The notes under the pieces are model-generated. The model saw only the letters and a list, made by a program, of their open reading frames with translations, searched no databases and was not told the DNA's origin. Below are positions 7,175 through 15,191 of a stretch of DNA of 30,964 bases, one piece after another. The stretch is from positions 1-30,964 of the forward strand of contig JAEORG010000184.1 in NCBI GenBank assembly GCA_016841005.1, read 5' to 3'. The translations under genes and the position numbers were made by a program. This DNA is from Candidatus Thorarchaeota archaeon. GTDB taxonomy: Archaea > Asgardarchaeota > Thorarchaeia > Thorarchaeales > Thorarchaeaceae. The number at the start of each line of letters is the position of its first letter. Position 1 is the first letter of the stretch.

Positions 7175-9121
7175 ACGCCAGAATATTAGAGACCCAATTG
7201 TAACAGGAACTAGAGAGAACATGAGTATCATTAAAATTGAGTTTATCCGAGGATTATGGTCTGCCCCATCAGGAGCGAGGTCAACGTCAACATCTGGTAC
7301 TAATGGGTTGAGCCCTTCAATGAGCTCCAACTGATCGCGGAGTCCATCATTATCAGAATCACTACTTAGTGCATTCATACCTCGCGAGATCTCTTCAGCA
7401 TCAGGTACTCCATCGAAATCACCATCACTGGAGTGAGGATCCGCACCATACAGATATTCCTCTATATTCGTTAGACTGTCATTATCAGGATCGTCTTGTG
7501 TATCATTAGAAAACGGATCGGTGAGATAAGTGACCTCCCAGAGGTCATCCATGGTATCTGAATCAGTGTCCGTTGTGTTCGGAAACGTACCTAGACTATG
7601 CTCACGTGCATTTGAGAGACCGTCTCCATCTAGATCTTCTTGCAAGTCATTACGCAATGGATCTAATCCAAACGCAACTTCATATCCATCTGACATTGAG
7701 TCCATATCTGTGTCGGGAATGAAAATGTCAGTTCCAGCGAGTTTCTCATCTTCATCACTCAAGGCATCACCATCCCAGTCGAGTGCTGGCACAGGATCGG
7801 GCCAGGTGTATTGAATTGAGTCGAAGATGGAATCTCCGTCAAAATCTGCTTCATAGGTAAATATCACATCAACCTTTGTGGATTCATTTCCAATATTTCG
7901 AACCCTTAATCTCCGTGGTCCAACTCCCGAGTTCTCATTGAAAGTAGTAGAGTCATTTAATCCTTCAACGGTGAGAGAGATTGTATCCAATGAGTTGGGA
8001 TTCGTGAGAGTGACTTCAATACTACGTGTGGAGTTTTGTGACATTGATACTTCTACTTGTTGAGAATATGAAAATGGAACCCATGTGGTTACATAGTCAT
8101 CTGGTTCAAGTTCTGCTACTAGTTTTTGGTTAATTGGTTTCCCATTACCACTCAAGGACAGATATATTGCTACTGATGCACTTGCCTGTGCCAGAGCTGT
8201 AGCGTAATCCAGATTGTAATCATTACTATAGATTTGGTCCACTGGTGGGTCGTCTGGGTTAACAGGTTCTGCATTTTGTATGTTTATCGCTGGATACCCA
8301 TAATCTAGGAAAGGACCTTGGTCATTCAATTCATAACCTCTGAAAGCAGGCTCTAGAATATCATCTCCATGCTGAAGAAGAGAGGTCTGCACAAGTTCAC
8401 AAAGGTATCGACCTTCGTAATAATTCGCATCAACATCATATTGAGCTACCAATCCATCATTGGAGTACAAAACTCCCTCGTAATTGTACACTGCCATAAC
8501 ATCTACGCTGTTGTCTTGCATATATTGAGCTGAATCATGAGCTCCAAACAGAAAAGGTACCAGCTCGCCATCAGGTGTCCTGTCACCTGTCTTAGAGAAG
8601 GAGTAGAAACAATAGTAGACATCTATCGAGAGTCGATATCGACTGAGAATCTCTGCAATCAATGCAACCAGTGCAACGCTCCCAGCATTCTCTAGGGTGG
8701 TCCATGGTACGGAATCATCCGTGTCTAGATATGCTCCAAAAACAATAGCACGATTATCAGAGCCATATCCTTCCTGTTTACCAATTAAGGTGTTGTGATC
8801 ACCAACATAATCGAGATCTATTCCATATCCTGAGAATGTTCTTTTAAGATAGTCACCAACTGCAAGATACCCCGCCGTCCCAATTAGCATATTGCGATTG
8901 GGATATCTATCAACCTCAATTAGATGCGTGATGAGATCGGGTGTTTCAGAGAGTTCCTGTGGTAAGTCCCACCAATTTAGATCATTAAACGGATGAGGAA
9001 TAATCTGAAGTACATCCTCTTCGGGAGGAGCAGGCTGCATTAAATTAGTAATCGCAAAGTATGCCGCTACAACAAAAATACCAATAACGACTAATCCTGC
9101 TGCGCGTCTCCGTTTATTCAC
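7160..9121 (-). CDS. Membrane-anchored M28-like pseudopeptidase with calcium-binding repeats
   Basis: A 653-residue surface protein. Order of parts: basic N-terminus and signal anchor (residues 8-28), M28 aminopeptidase-like domain (about 35-340), beta-rich linker (345-425), Asp-rich repeats of thrombospondin type 3/EF-hand-like style (about 425-625), and a C-terminal membrane helix ending in Arg-Arg-Leu-Arg-Lys. Compared with the adjacent paralogue, every zinc-ligand position is changed: His to Tyr131, Asp to Glu144, Asp to Glu215, His to Gln268. The fold is kept but metal-dependent hydrolysis is unlikely; a binding or scaffolding role outside the membrane is inference. The start is GTG 9121, with AAAGGAG 11 bases upstream. 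It has its own TATA box, matching that of its paralogue. Confidence 0.85.
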   Translation of the reverse strand: MNKRRRAAGLVVIGIFVVAAYFAITNLMQPAPPEEDVLQIIPHPFNDLNWWDLPQELSETPDLITHLIEVDRYPNRNMLIGTAGYLAVGDYLKRTFSGYGIDLDYVGDHNTLIGKQEGYGSDNRAIVFGAYLDTDDSVPWTTLENAGSVALVALIAEILSRYRLSIDVYYCFYSFSKTGDRTPDGELVPFLFGAHDSAQYMQDNSVDVMAVYNYEGVLYSNDGLVAQYDVDANYYEGRYLCELVQTSLLQHGDDILEPAFRGYELNDQGPFLDYGYPAINIQNAEPVNPDDPPVDQIYSNDYNLDYATALAQASASVAIYLSLSGNGKPINQKLVAELEPDDYVTTWVPFSYSQQVEVSMSQNSTRSIEVTLTNPNSLDTISLTVEGLNDSTTFNENSGVGPRRLRVRNIGNESTKVDVIFTYEADFDGDSIFDSIQYTWPDPVPALDWDGDALSDEDEKLAGTDIFIPDTDMDSMSDGYEVAFGLDPLRNDLQEDLDGDGLSNAREHSLGTFPNTTDTDSDTMDDLWEVTYLTDPFSNDTQDDPDNDSLTNIEEYLYGADPHSSDGDFDGVPDAEEISRGMNALSSDSDNDGLRDQLELIEGLNPLVPDVDVDLAPDGADHNPRINSILMILMFSLVPVTIGSLIFWRRLRK

Positions 9122-9165
9122 TCTAGTCTAGACTCCTTTGACCAATTAACTTTCAACCGTCCAGT

Positions 9166-9173
9166 CATAAATA
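9166..9173 (-). promoter_or_regulatory. TATA box for the M28-like pseudopeptidase
   Basis: On the minus strand this reads TATTTATG, preceded by GCG and followed by AC. The predicted start near 9144 leaves the AAAGGAG ribosome binding site (9133-9139) in the leader. An almost identical element precedes the paralogous gene at 11240-11247. Confidence 0.55.
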
Positions 9174-9198
9174 CGCGTCGGAGAGAGCAATGTGGAAA

Positions 9199-11187
9199 TT
9201 ACTTCAACTTCCGTCCAAAGTATATGGCACCGATGATAACAGGAACAAGAGCTAATGCAATTATAATCAAGATCGAATTAATCCTTGGATTGTGATCAAG
9301 TCCATCTGGTGAAAGGTCAATATCGTAATCAGGCACAAGAGGATTAAGACCTTCAATGAGTTCCAACTGATCTCGAAGTCCATCATTATCAGAATCATCA
9401 CTTAATGCATTCATACCTCGAGAAACTTCTTCTGCATCTGGGATACCGTCGAAGTCGCCATCACTTGACCTTGGATCTGCACCATAAAGGTACTCCTCAA
9501 TGTTGGTAAGACTGTCATTATCGAGATCATCTTGGGAGTCGTTAACAAGTGGATTCGTTAGGTAGAGAACCTCCCAAAAATCATCCATCACATCTTGATC
9601 TGTATCTGTAGAATTCGGAAATGTACCAAGACTCATCTCCCTAGCATTAGAAAGTCCGTCCTGGTCCAAGTCATCAGAGTCATCTTGAAGTAGTGGATTC
9701 AGTCCGAATGCAACCTCATAACCGTCATTCATGGAGTCCATGTCGGTATCTGCAATGAAGATATCAGTGCCAAGAGTAATTTCATCAGAATCGCTTAATC
9801 CGTCACCATCCCAATCAAGGAAAGGATCTGGGTCATTCCACGTATATTGCACAGAATCTGGCACACCATTTCCATCAGTATCACACTCGTATAAGAGATA
9901 GATTTCAATGTCGGAAGTAGTGTTCCCACTGTTTCGTACCGTAAGAGTGACACGCCCTAATCCAGAATTTTCATTGGATGTGAGAGAGAAATTGGTGTCT
10001 GAAATATCAGTTACAGGAAGTATGTAGTCATTTTCGGAATTTCGTATCCAAAGCGAGAGGCTATTAGTAGAATTTGTTCTTCCTTCAATTTGGAGCAACT
10101 GACTCATAGACATAGTTGGTTTTATGGTAACGGACTGACCTGCCAATAGCTCGGTATCAATCTTGAAAGATGCCTCTTTGCCATTACCTTGAAGACCGAG
10201 GTACACTGTTGTTGCCGCACATGCCTTTGCTAATTCAACTGCATGAGTACGGTTGTAATTCTGACTATAGACAGCATCAGTGGGAGGCATTTCAGGATCA
10301 GGAGTGTGACCACTTCGGATATTGACAGCAGGTAATCCTCTTTGCCAATATGACCAATGATCTGTCTGAGTTGTCGTGACTTCTCTAAGAGTAAGTATAT
10401 CATATCCAGCTTGACTCAAGAATGACTGAACAACCTCAATGGGATATATTGCCTTATGATACCCCAATCCCCCAGAGCCGAGATTGTGTTCAGCAATAAA
10501 GCTCTCTTCTAACGGTTGAAGTCGGTCATAGAATAGCAATTCATCAAAATTGAAACTCGCAATGACATCGAATCCCTCATCAACAAAGAACTGTGAGATT
10601 TCTTTTGAACCCCACATCGCACGGACTTCATTTTGGTCATCGAGAAAGACAGTATTGTAGCTGTAATATGCAAAGTAGATATCAATTGGAAGACGATAGT
10701 GTTGTAGTAGTTCTGCAATCATAGTAACTACAGCCACACCACCAGCATTCTGGTCTACACCATATCCGCCAGGATCTGAATCCAAGTGTGCTCCGAAGAT
10801 AATGACTCGATTATCATCATCATATCCATCACGATGTGCAAGCACGGATTTGTATTCATGTTCTCCAAACAATTCAGATTCATAACCCCAACCACTCAAC
10901 GTGTCAACTAGATACTCCGCAGCCACATTGTAACCGTTGTTAGGATTCTCTAGATGTCGATTCCCTGCCCCTGTTACTCTAAGCATAGGATCAATTAAAT
11001 CGCCTTCTACTGCAATATCATATGGGATATCCCACCAATTCAGATCATTATAGGGGTGCGGAATAATTTCTATTGATGTTTCAGTAATCCCTGAATCTCC
11101 TGAGTTAAGAATAATCCATGCTCCATAGCCCACACTGACTACTATGAGTGCAGCAACTAAGATTCCAATCATCCTGCGACGAGCCAT
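9199..11187 (-). CDS. Membrane-anchored M28-family peptidase-like protein with calcium-binding repeats
   Basis: A 662-residue paralogue of the neighbouring gene with the same layout: signal anchor (residues 7-28), M28 domain (about 36-350), linker, Asp-rich calcium-binding repeats (about 430-635), and a C-terminal helix followed by Gly-Arg-Lys-Leu-Lys. Zinc ligands typical of M28 exopeptidases are visible: His134 and Asp136 in Gly-Ala-His-Leu-Asp, Asp145 in Val-Asp-Gln-Asn-Ala-Gly-Gly, Asp215 in Asn-Phe-Asp, and His277 in Thr-Asp-His-Trp. The usual catalytic Glu-Glu pair before the Gly-Ser motif is not clean; Glu187 in Gln-Asn-Glu-Val is the nearest candidate, so activity is likely but not certain. 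It probably acts outside the cell, anchored at both ends of the chain. The repeats should need calcium. Start ATG 11187. Confidence 0.85.
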   Translation of the reverse strand: MARRRMIGILVAALIVVSVGYGAWIILNSGDSGITETSIEIIPHPYNDLNWWDIPYDIAVEGDLIDPMLRVTGAGNRHLENPNNGYNVAAEYLVDTLSGWGYESELFGEHEYKSVLAHRDGYDDDNRVIIFGAHLDSDPGGYGVDQNAGGVAVVTMIAELLQHYRLPIDIYFAYYSYNTVFLDDQNEVRAMWGSKEISQFFVDEGFDVIASFNFDELLFYDRLQPLEESFIAEHNLGSGGLGYHKAIYPIEVVQSFLSQAGYDILTLREVTTTQTDHWSYWQRGLPAVNIRSGHTPDPEMPPTDAVYSQNYNRTHAVELAKACAATTVYLGLQGNGKEASFKIDTELLAGQSVTIKPTMSMSQLLQIEGRTNSTNSLSLWIRNSENDYILPVTDISDTNFSLTSNENSGLGRVTLTVRNSGNTTSDIEIYLLYECDTDGNGVPDSVQYTWNDPDPFLDWDGDGLSDSDEITLGTDIFIADTDMDSMNDGYEVAFGLNPLLQDDSDDLDQDGLSNAREMSLGTFPNSTDTDQDVMDDFWEVLYLTNPLVNDSQDDLDNDSLTNIEEYLYGADPRSSDGDFDGIPDAEEVSRGMNALSDDSDNDGLRDQLELIEGLNPLVPDYDIDLSPDGLDHNPRINSILIIIALALVPVIIGAIYFGRKLK

Positions 11188-11239
11188 GACATTCTCAACT
11201 TTTTGTGTTTTGGAGCAACCCTAAGCCGTGATGAAGTCC

Positions 11240-11247
11240 ATAAATAT
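11240..11247 (-). promoter_or_regulatory. TATA box for the M28 peptidase-like gene
   Basis: Reads TATTTATG on the minus strand within a GCGCA-TATTTATG-GAC context. It lies about 56 bases before ATG 11187, predicting a leader of about 30 bases. It matches the element before the paralogue at 9166-9173. Confidence 0.55.
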
Positions 11248-11373
11248 GCGCCGAAAGGAGCATCATAATTCTGGATACCAGAGAGCAGGTCAATCAATAG
11301 ATTTCAGTATTTAATGATTCCTTAAGATAAAAGCAGGAAATTTGTAAGGAGCAGAAGTTGTCATAGAGAGTCC

Positions 11374-11416
11374 TTTAAATGTAGCATTTTGGAAGTTGTA
11401 TTAGCCTACACGTAGG
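11374..11416 (+). promoter_or_regulatory. Promoter of the HdrD/GlcD-like unit with an inverted repeat at the start site
   Basis: TTTAAAT at 11374-11380 is a TATA candidate, predicting transcription from about 11402-11404. Immediately there, CCTAC (11405-11409) and GTAGG (11412-11416) form a perfect inverted repeat with a 2-base spacer. Its right arm overlaps the TAGGAG ribosome binding site (11413-11418). The position suits an operator or a small translational hairpin; this is inference. The rest of the 239-base gap (11188-11426) holds the opposite-strand promoter and no gene that I can see. Confidence 0.4.
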
Positions 11417-11426
11417 AGTTACAGAA

Positions 11427-12533
11427 ATGTCGTCATATGACCGCTGTGTTCGATGTGGGTCCTGTCTAAAGATATGCCCCATATTTGATGCAATGGGTGA
11501 GGAACAATATTCACCACGAGGTAAGAACTACATACTCCAGATTATGGATGAGGTAGAAAAGGATCCAGAGGCTGCAAAAGAATTCAGGAGACTTCTCTTT
11601 ACATGCACGATGTGTGGACGATGTAAAGAAACCTGCTCTTCAGATGTTGACCTTCTGAAAGTCTGGCATGAACAAAGAGGAAAAGCTGTGAGGGAGCACC
11701 CAGAAGAATTTGCATATCTGGGACCGCTTCAGAACGCACTAGAGAATGTTCAGAATATTTACGGTCTTGATCCTGAAGACCGAGCGATGTTCTGGCTAGA
11801 TGAGCTTGAGGATGAGATTCCAGGATTAGAAGATCGTGTTTATGAACCAGGTAAGAAGGCTGAAACAATGGTCTTTCTTGGATGCTTGATGTCATTCAGA
11901 AGTTCTCAACTGGATGTACTGAGATCACTCTTCAAAGCACTTGAGAAATCTGATGCGGATTATTTGGTCATGGGTTCAGAGGAGTTCTGTTGTGGCCATC
12001 CACTTTACTTGATGGGTGATGACGAGGGTGCATTAGAACTTCGCAAACACAACAAGTCTGTAATTCAAGAGGCTGGTGCGAAACAGGTCATTACATGTTG
12101 TCCAGGGTGTCTCATTCAATTGAAAGAACATCATGAGCTTGGAGATATTAAAGCACTTCATCATACTGAGTTCTTCGATCATATGTATGAATCATTACCC
12201 GAGTATACTGATACTGAAGAGTTTGCATATCATGATCCCTGTGAGCTTCATCGAATCTTAGAGATTAAGAAAGAGCCTCGGTCCTTACTTAACAAGATGA
12301 AAGTCAACTTTCGAGATATTGAACCGAGTTGTTGCGGTGGAGGTGGTCTCTTGAGAATGACAGATGCAAACCTAAGTGATATCATTATCAACATGCGAGC
12401 AGCAAGTCAAGGACTCAAAAATACAGAGGTCCTAACATGCTGCCCATCTTGTAGAGAGCAACTTCTGAGTAACAACTTGAAGACAAGGGATATTGTCGAA
12501 CTTCTGTCAGAGGTCTTAGAGGAGGAAGATTAG
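11427..12533 (+). CDS. HdrD/GlcF-like iron-sulfur oxidoreductase subunit (CCG domains)
   Basis: Electron-transfer subunit of the GlpC/GlcF/LutA/HdrD superfamily, 368 residues, cytoplasmic. Two ferredoxin-type 4Fe-4S sites are complete: Cys7, Cys10, Cys13, Cys17-Pro and Cys60, Cys63, Cys66, Cys70. Two cysteine-rich CCG domains follow. The first has Glu-Glu-Phe-Cys-Cys-Gly-His and Thr-Cys-Cys-Pro-Gly-Cys; the second has His-Asp-Pro-Cys, Ser-Cys-Cys-Gly-Gly-Gly-Gly and Thr-Cys-Cys-Pro-Ser-Cys. In HdrB/HdrD such domains bind the special 4Fe-4S cluster that handles disulfides. The next gene, a GlcD-like flavoprotein, begins immediately after the stop, so the two probably form one 2-hydroxyacid dehydrogenase-like complex. 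The final acceptor (heterodisulfide, quinone or other) cannot be read from sequence. ATG 11427 has GGAG 8 bases upstream. Confidence 0.9.
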   Translation: MSSYDRCVRCGSCLKICPIFDAMGEEQYSPRGKNYILQIMDEVEKDPEAAKEFRRLLFTCTMCGRCKETCSSDVDLLKVWHEQRGKAVREHPEEFAYLGPLQNALENVQNIYGLDPEDRAMFWLDELEDEIPGLEDRVYEPGKKAETMVFLGCLMSFRSSQLDVLRSLFKALEKSDADYLVMGSEEFCCGHPLYLMGDDEGALELRKHNKSVIQEAGAKQVITCCPGCLIQLKEHHELGDIKALHHTEFFDHMYESLPEYTDTEEFAYHDPCELHRILEIKKEPRSLLNKMKVNFRDIEPSCCGGGGLLRMTDANLSDIIINMRAASQGLKNTEVLTCCPSCREQLLSNNLKTRDIVELLSEVLEEED

Positions 12534-13871
12534 ATGAAACTCAGAGATTATGTCATTGGTGCGAATGCCTCAATGTATTACCGATTGAACTTCAAAAAGA
12601 TAAAGGGAGTATTCTACCCAAAGACCGAACAACAGGTAGTCGACATTGTTACTAAGGCTAACGAAGAGGGGATTGGCGTTACTCCAAAAGGAGGCGGTTC
12701 AGGATTAAGTGGAGCGTGCACCGGAGGGAATGTCGAACGTGTTATGATTAGCAGTCTTCAGATGCGAGAGATTCTCACAGTATCAAAGGATCAAGGCTAC
12801 ATTGATACTCAACCAGGAGCAACTCCAGATGAGATTAATGCGCTTCTAGAAAAATCAGGTATGAAACTATGGGTTGCTCCAAGTAGCAGAGATATTGCAA
12901 CTGTAGGAGGAATCCTCAGTACTGATGGTGGTGGAAACGATACCTGGGTCAATGGTACGATGCGTGATAATACACAGCGTGTAAAGATGGTCCTATACAA
13001 TGGAAAAAGACTGACAGTGGATTGGGATGGAGTAAAATGTGAGGATGCTGATCTTGAAGCTGAACTAAACAAACAGAAAATGACAATTCATGATGTTGCT
13101 AGTTCACATGGAACCTTGGGTTTCATTACTGAATTAAGATTGACCATCAAACCGATAACAGTATCAAAGGTTGTTGGTGGTACAGCAGATTATCAAGACA
13201 ATACAGAGGCTGGAAACGCATTAACTGAAATGATTGCAAAACAGACTCCAATTGCCTATGGCGAAGTAATTGCTGCTGCACATGAGGATGTGCGAGAAGA
13301 CTTGAAGCCTCCGCTTCATATTCTCGAAATACCTGAAGAGGGAGTGCCAGGATTAAAGGAGATTGTCGACTTCAATCAACTTCCACCTGAAAAGGTAGCG
13401 AAGATGAAAGACATCAGGATTAAACTACCAAAGCGACAACCCAAAGTTGGAAATCAGGTTGCACTCTTTGAAGGATATGGATTCCATGCAGAGAGTCTGA
13501 CCAGGATGCAAGATAGAATTAATGAGGTAGATGACCTCCTCAGAAGTCATGGTCTCGAACCATTTGCAAAATATGGTCATGGTCCAAGTAAATGGTATCT
13601 TGGAGATAATACTCCTGCATATGGTATCATTCTACACTCACGTGAGATTCGTCCTGAAAACAAGTCAGGTACTGAAATCTATCAGGCAGTTCTCGATTTA
13701 GTTGAGAAATGTAAAAAACTAAAGATTACACCAAAACCTGAACACAAGTGGCCATTCTCAGATGAAATCAAGAATGCAAGACTTATGGACCTTCGAACAG
13801 TTCTTGGTGGAGGATTCAATGAGTTCATGCTGGATCCTAATTGCAATGAAGTTCTTGCATCAATGGTATGA
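12534..13871 (+). CDS. GlcD-like FAD-binding 2-hydroxyacid dehydrogenase subunit
   Basis: Flavoprotein of the FAD-binding type 4 (PCMH/VAO) superfamily, related to GlcD, D-lactate dehydrogenase and similar enzymes. The 445 residues contain the FAD pyrophosphate-binding Pro-Lys-Gly-Gly-Gly-Ser-Gly-Leu-Ser-Gly (51-60), the Gln-Pro-Gly-Ala-Thr segment (93-97), and the Ala-Thr-Val-Gly-Gly-Ile-Leu-Ser-Thr-Asp-Gly-Gly-Gly run (122-134). A FAD-oxidase C-terminal domain follows. It is a little short, and the usual terminal Asn-Pro-Gly-Lys motif of GlcD proteins is not present. It would oxidise a 2-hydroxyacid such as D-lactate or glycolate and pass electrons to the iron-sulfur partner; the substrate is inference. 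The ATG directly abuts the previous TAG, and GAGGAGG inside the upstream gene is its ribosome binding site, so translation is coupled. Confidence 0.9.
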   Translation: MKLRDYVIGANASMYYRLNFKKIKGVFYPKTEQQVVDIVTKANEEGIGVTPKGGGSGLSGACTGGNVERVMISSLQMREILTVSKDQGYIDTQPGATPDEINALLEKSGMKLWVAPSSRDIATVGGILSTDGGGNDTWVNGTMRDNTQRVKMVLYNGKRLTVDWDGVKCEDADLEAELNKQKMTIHDVASSHGTLGFITELRLTIKPITVSKVVGGTADYQDNTEAGNALTEMIAKQTPIAYGEVIAAAHEDVREDLKPPLHILEIPEEGVPGLKEIVDFNQLPPEKVAKMKDIRIKLPKRQPKVGNQVALFEGYGFHAESLTRMQDRINEVDDLLRSHGLEPFAKYGHGPSKWYLGDNTPAYGIILHSREIRPENKSGTEIYQAVLDLVEKCKKLKITPKPEHKWPFSDEIKNARLMDLRTVLGGGFNEFMLDPNCNEVLASMV

Positions 13872-13916
13872 CCTCTCGGAGCACACAGAATACTGTCGGT
13901 GATGTCTCTGAGGGGC

Positions 13917-13923
13917 TTATATA
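13917..13923 (+). promoter_or_regulatory. TATA box for the Orc1/Cdc6-like gene
   Basis: TTATATA preceded by a G-rich run. Its centre is about 35 bases before ATG 13955, which predicts transcription starting close to 13946 and a leaderless or nearly leaderless mRNA. No ribosome binding site is seen before the ATG, which agrees. Confidence 0.6.
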
Positions 13924-13954
13924 CCCTCAAAACTGATACAAATTATTGATTAGA

Positions 13955-15091
13955 ATGAAGAGGGTTGACATTAGTCCCAAAGGGTTGTTTGATCCGTACT
14001 ATGTACCGAATAAACTACTTCATCGTGAAAGGGAACTTGACACGATTGGAGGTATCTATGCTGACTCTTACGCAGATGACTTTGGCATTAACTGTCTAGT
14101 TCATGGAATTACAGGCGTGGGAATGACTGTCTTCTCTCGATACTTCCTAACAAAACTAGTTCCAGAAAGTTTCAATGCTTACACAATTTATGTAGATGCA
14201 AAGAACAAGGACACGTTGGAAATCGTTTCCGAGTTGAGTGATAAGGTTCATCGTGAAACGAATACTCCGGTAACCTTCGCCTTCGACCTGGATGTTCTCT
14301 GGATGCAGTTGAAACGGACTGCTTCCGCCTCGCCTAAGAAAGGCGTCTTTGTTATTGATAACATAGATGAACGGAACGAGGAAATATACTCGAAGGTCGC
14401 ACGTCTTTCAAAAGAGATTAACGCGAGCACCATTGGGGTTCTGAACAGTCACGATTATCGATTACTCACAAAAGGTCATGCTAGGTCAATGGCATATGAT
14501 TTCGAGGTGCCATTGGACATCTACACACAGTCCCAACTGTATGACATTGTAAGAATGCGTGTGGAGGATACATTTCCACATGGATTGACTGATGAGGTTG
14601 TTCGCTACGTAACAGATATTGTCTGCGAATTCGATGCCTCAAAACCAAAGACCTCAATTGAAGCATTGAAAGCACTCTGGCCTTTAGCAACTCGTGGACA
14701 AGAGATTGATTCAGATACAGTAAGAAGCGCAACTGCTCACATCTCAGCATTCGCTCACGATCAAGACTACATGGATACAATCGATACAATTAGCATGAAC
14801 GACTTCATGACCCTTCTTGTACTGGAGTCGCTATCTGAACACCTGACTAGATACAAGACAGAAACCTACATCGATAGACAGACACTGAGCGAAATCGTCC
14901 AAGTCAAATGTGAAGAACTAGGAGTACGATATGCTGAAGACGATATTGAAAAGAGTCTACAGACTCTAATATTCCAGAGCATCGTCTTCGAGTCAGGATA
15001 CTCAAAGAACCTTCTCTATGTCTTGGTTCCGCCTGAGATTCTATATGATTCTGCTATGACACTTCGAAGAGAGTTAGCTAGAAGAAAATAA
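13955..15091 (+). CDS. Orc1/Cdc6-like AAA+ protein with degraded Walker motifs
   Basis: A 378-residue relative of archaeal replication initiators. The N-terminal Tyr-Val-Pro-Asn-Lys-Leu-Leu-His-Arg-Glu-Arg-Glu-Leu segment (16-28) is typical of Orc1/Cdc6. An AAA+ domain and a probable C-terminal winged helix (about 280-378) follow. The ATPase site is broken at two places. Walker A reads Gly-Ile-Thr-Gly-Val-Gly-Met-Thr (51-58), with Met57 where lysine is required. Walker B reads Val-Ile-Asp-Asn-Ile-Asp (133-138), with Asn136 replacing the catalytic glutamate. The sensor 1 region Gly-Val-Leu-Asn-Ser-His-Asp is kept. It may bind DNA or a partner Orc without hydrolysing ATP (inference), or have left replication. 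ATG 13955 fits the leaderless promoter; an in-frame TTG at 13946 is less likely. Confidence 0.8.
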   Translation: MKRVDISPKGLFDPYYVPNKLLHRERELDTIGGIYADSYADDFGINCLVHGITGVGMTVFSRYFLTKLVPESFNAYTIYVDAKNKDTLEIVSELSDKVHRETNTPVTFAFDLDVLWMQLKRTASASPKKGVFVIDNIDERNEEIYSKVARLSKEINASTIGVLNSHDYRLLTKGHARSMAYDFEVPLDIYTQSQLYDIVRMRVEDTFPHGLTDEVVRYVTDIVCEFDASKPKTSIEALKALWPLATRGQEIDSDTVRSATAHISAFAHDQDYMDTIDTISMNDFMTLLVLESLSEHLTRYKTETYIDRQTLSEIVQVKCEELGVRYAEDDIEKSLQTLIFQSIVFESGYSKNLLYVLVPPEILYDSAMTLRRELARRK

Positions 15092-15170
15092 TCGAGTGTG
15101 ATGTGTAAGTACTCAATCTCTACATCTCAGTTGGCGTAGATAGCTGTACTAAAGTAAGTTAAACAATCAG

Positions 15171-15186
15171 GGGTCAAAGGAGACCC
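15171..15186 (+). promoter_or_regulatory. Hairpin presenting the ribosome binding site of the nitrilase-like gene
   Basis: GGGTC (15171-15175) and GACCC (15182-15186) form a 5-bp stem. Its 6-base loop AAAGGA is the core of the AAAGGAG ribosome binding site, 9 bases before ATG 15192. It could modulate translation; this is inference from position only. Confidence 0.35.
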
Positions 15187-15191
15187 TTTTG

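Noticed and set aside
9125..9134. Palindrome AGTCTAGACT just before GTG 9121 as an operator
   Set aside because: It is short, it is not repeated before the paralogous gene, and a 10-base palindrome is expected by chance at this scale.
15092..15188. Possible RNA gene in the gap before the nitrilase-like gene
   Set aside because: No tRNA-like or other extended fold was seen beyond the small hairpin at 15171-15186.
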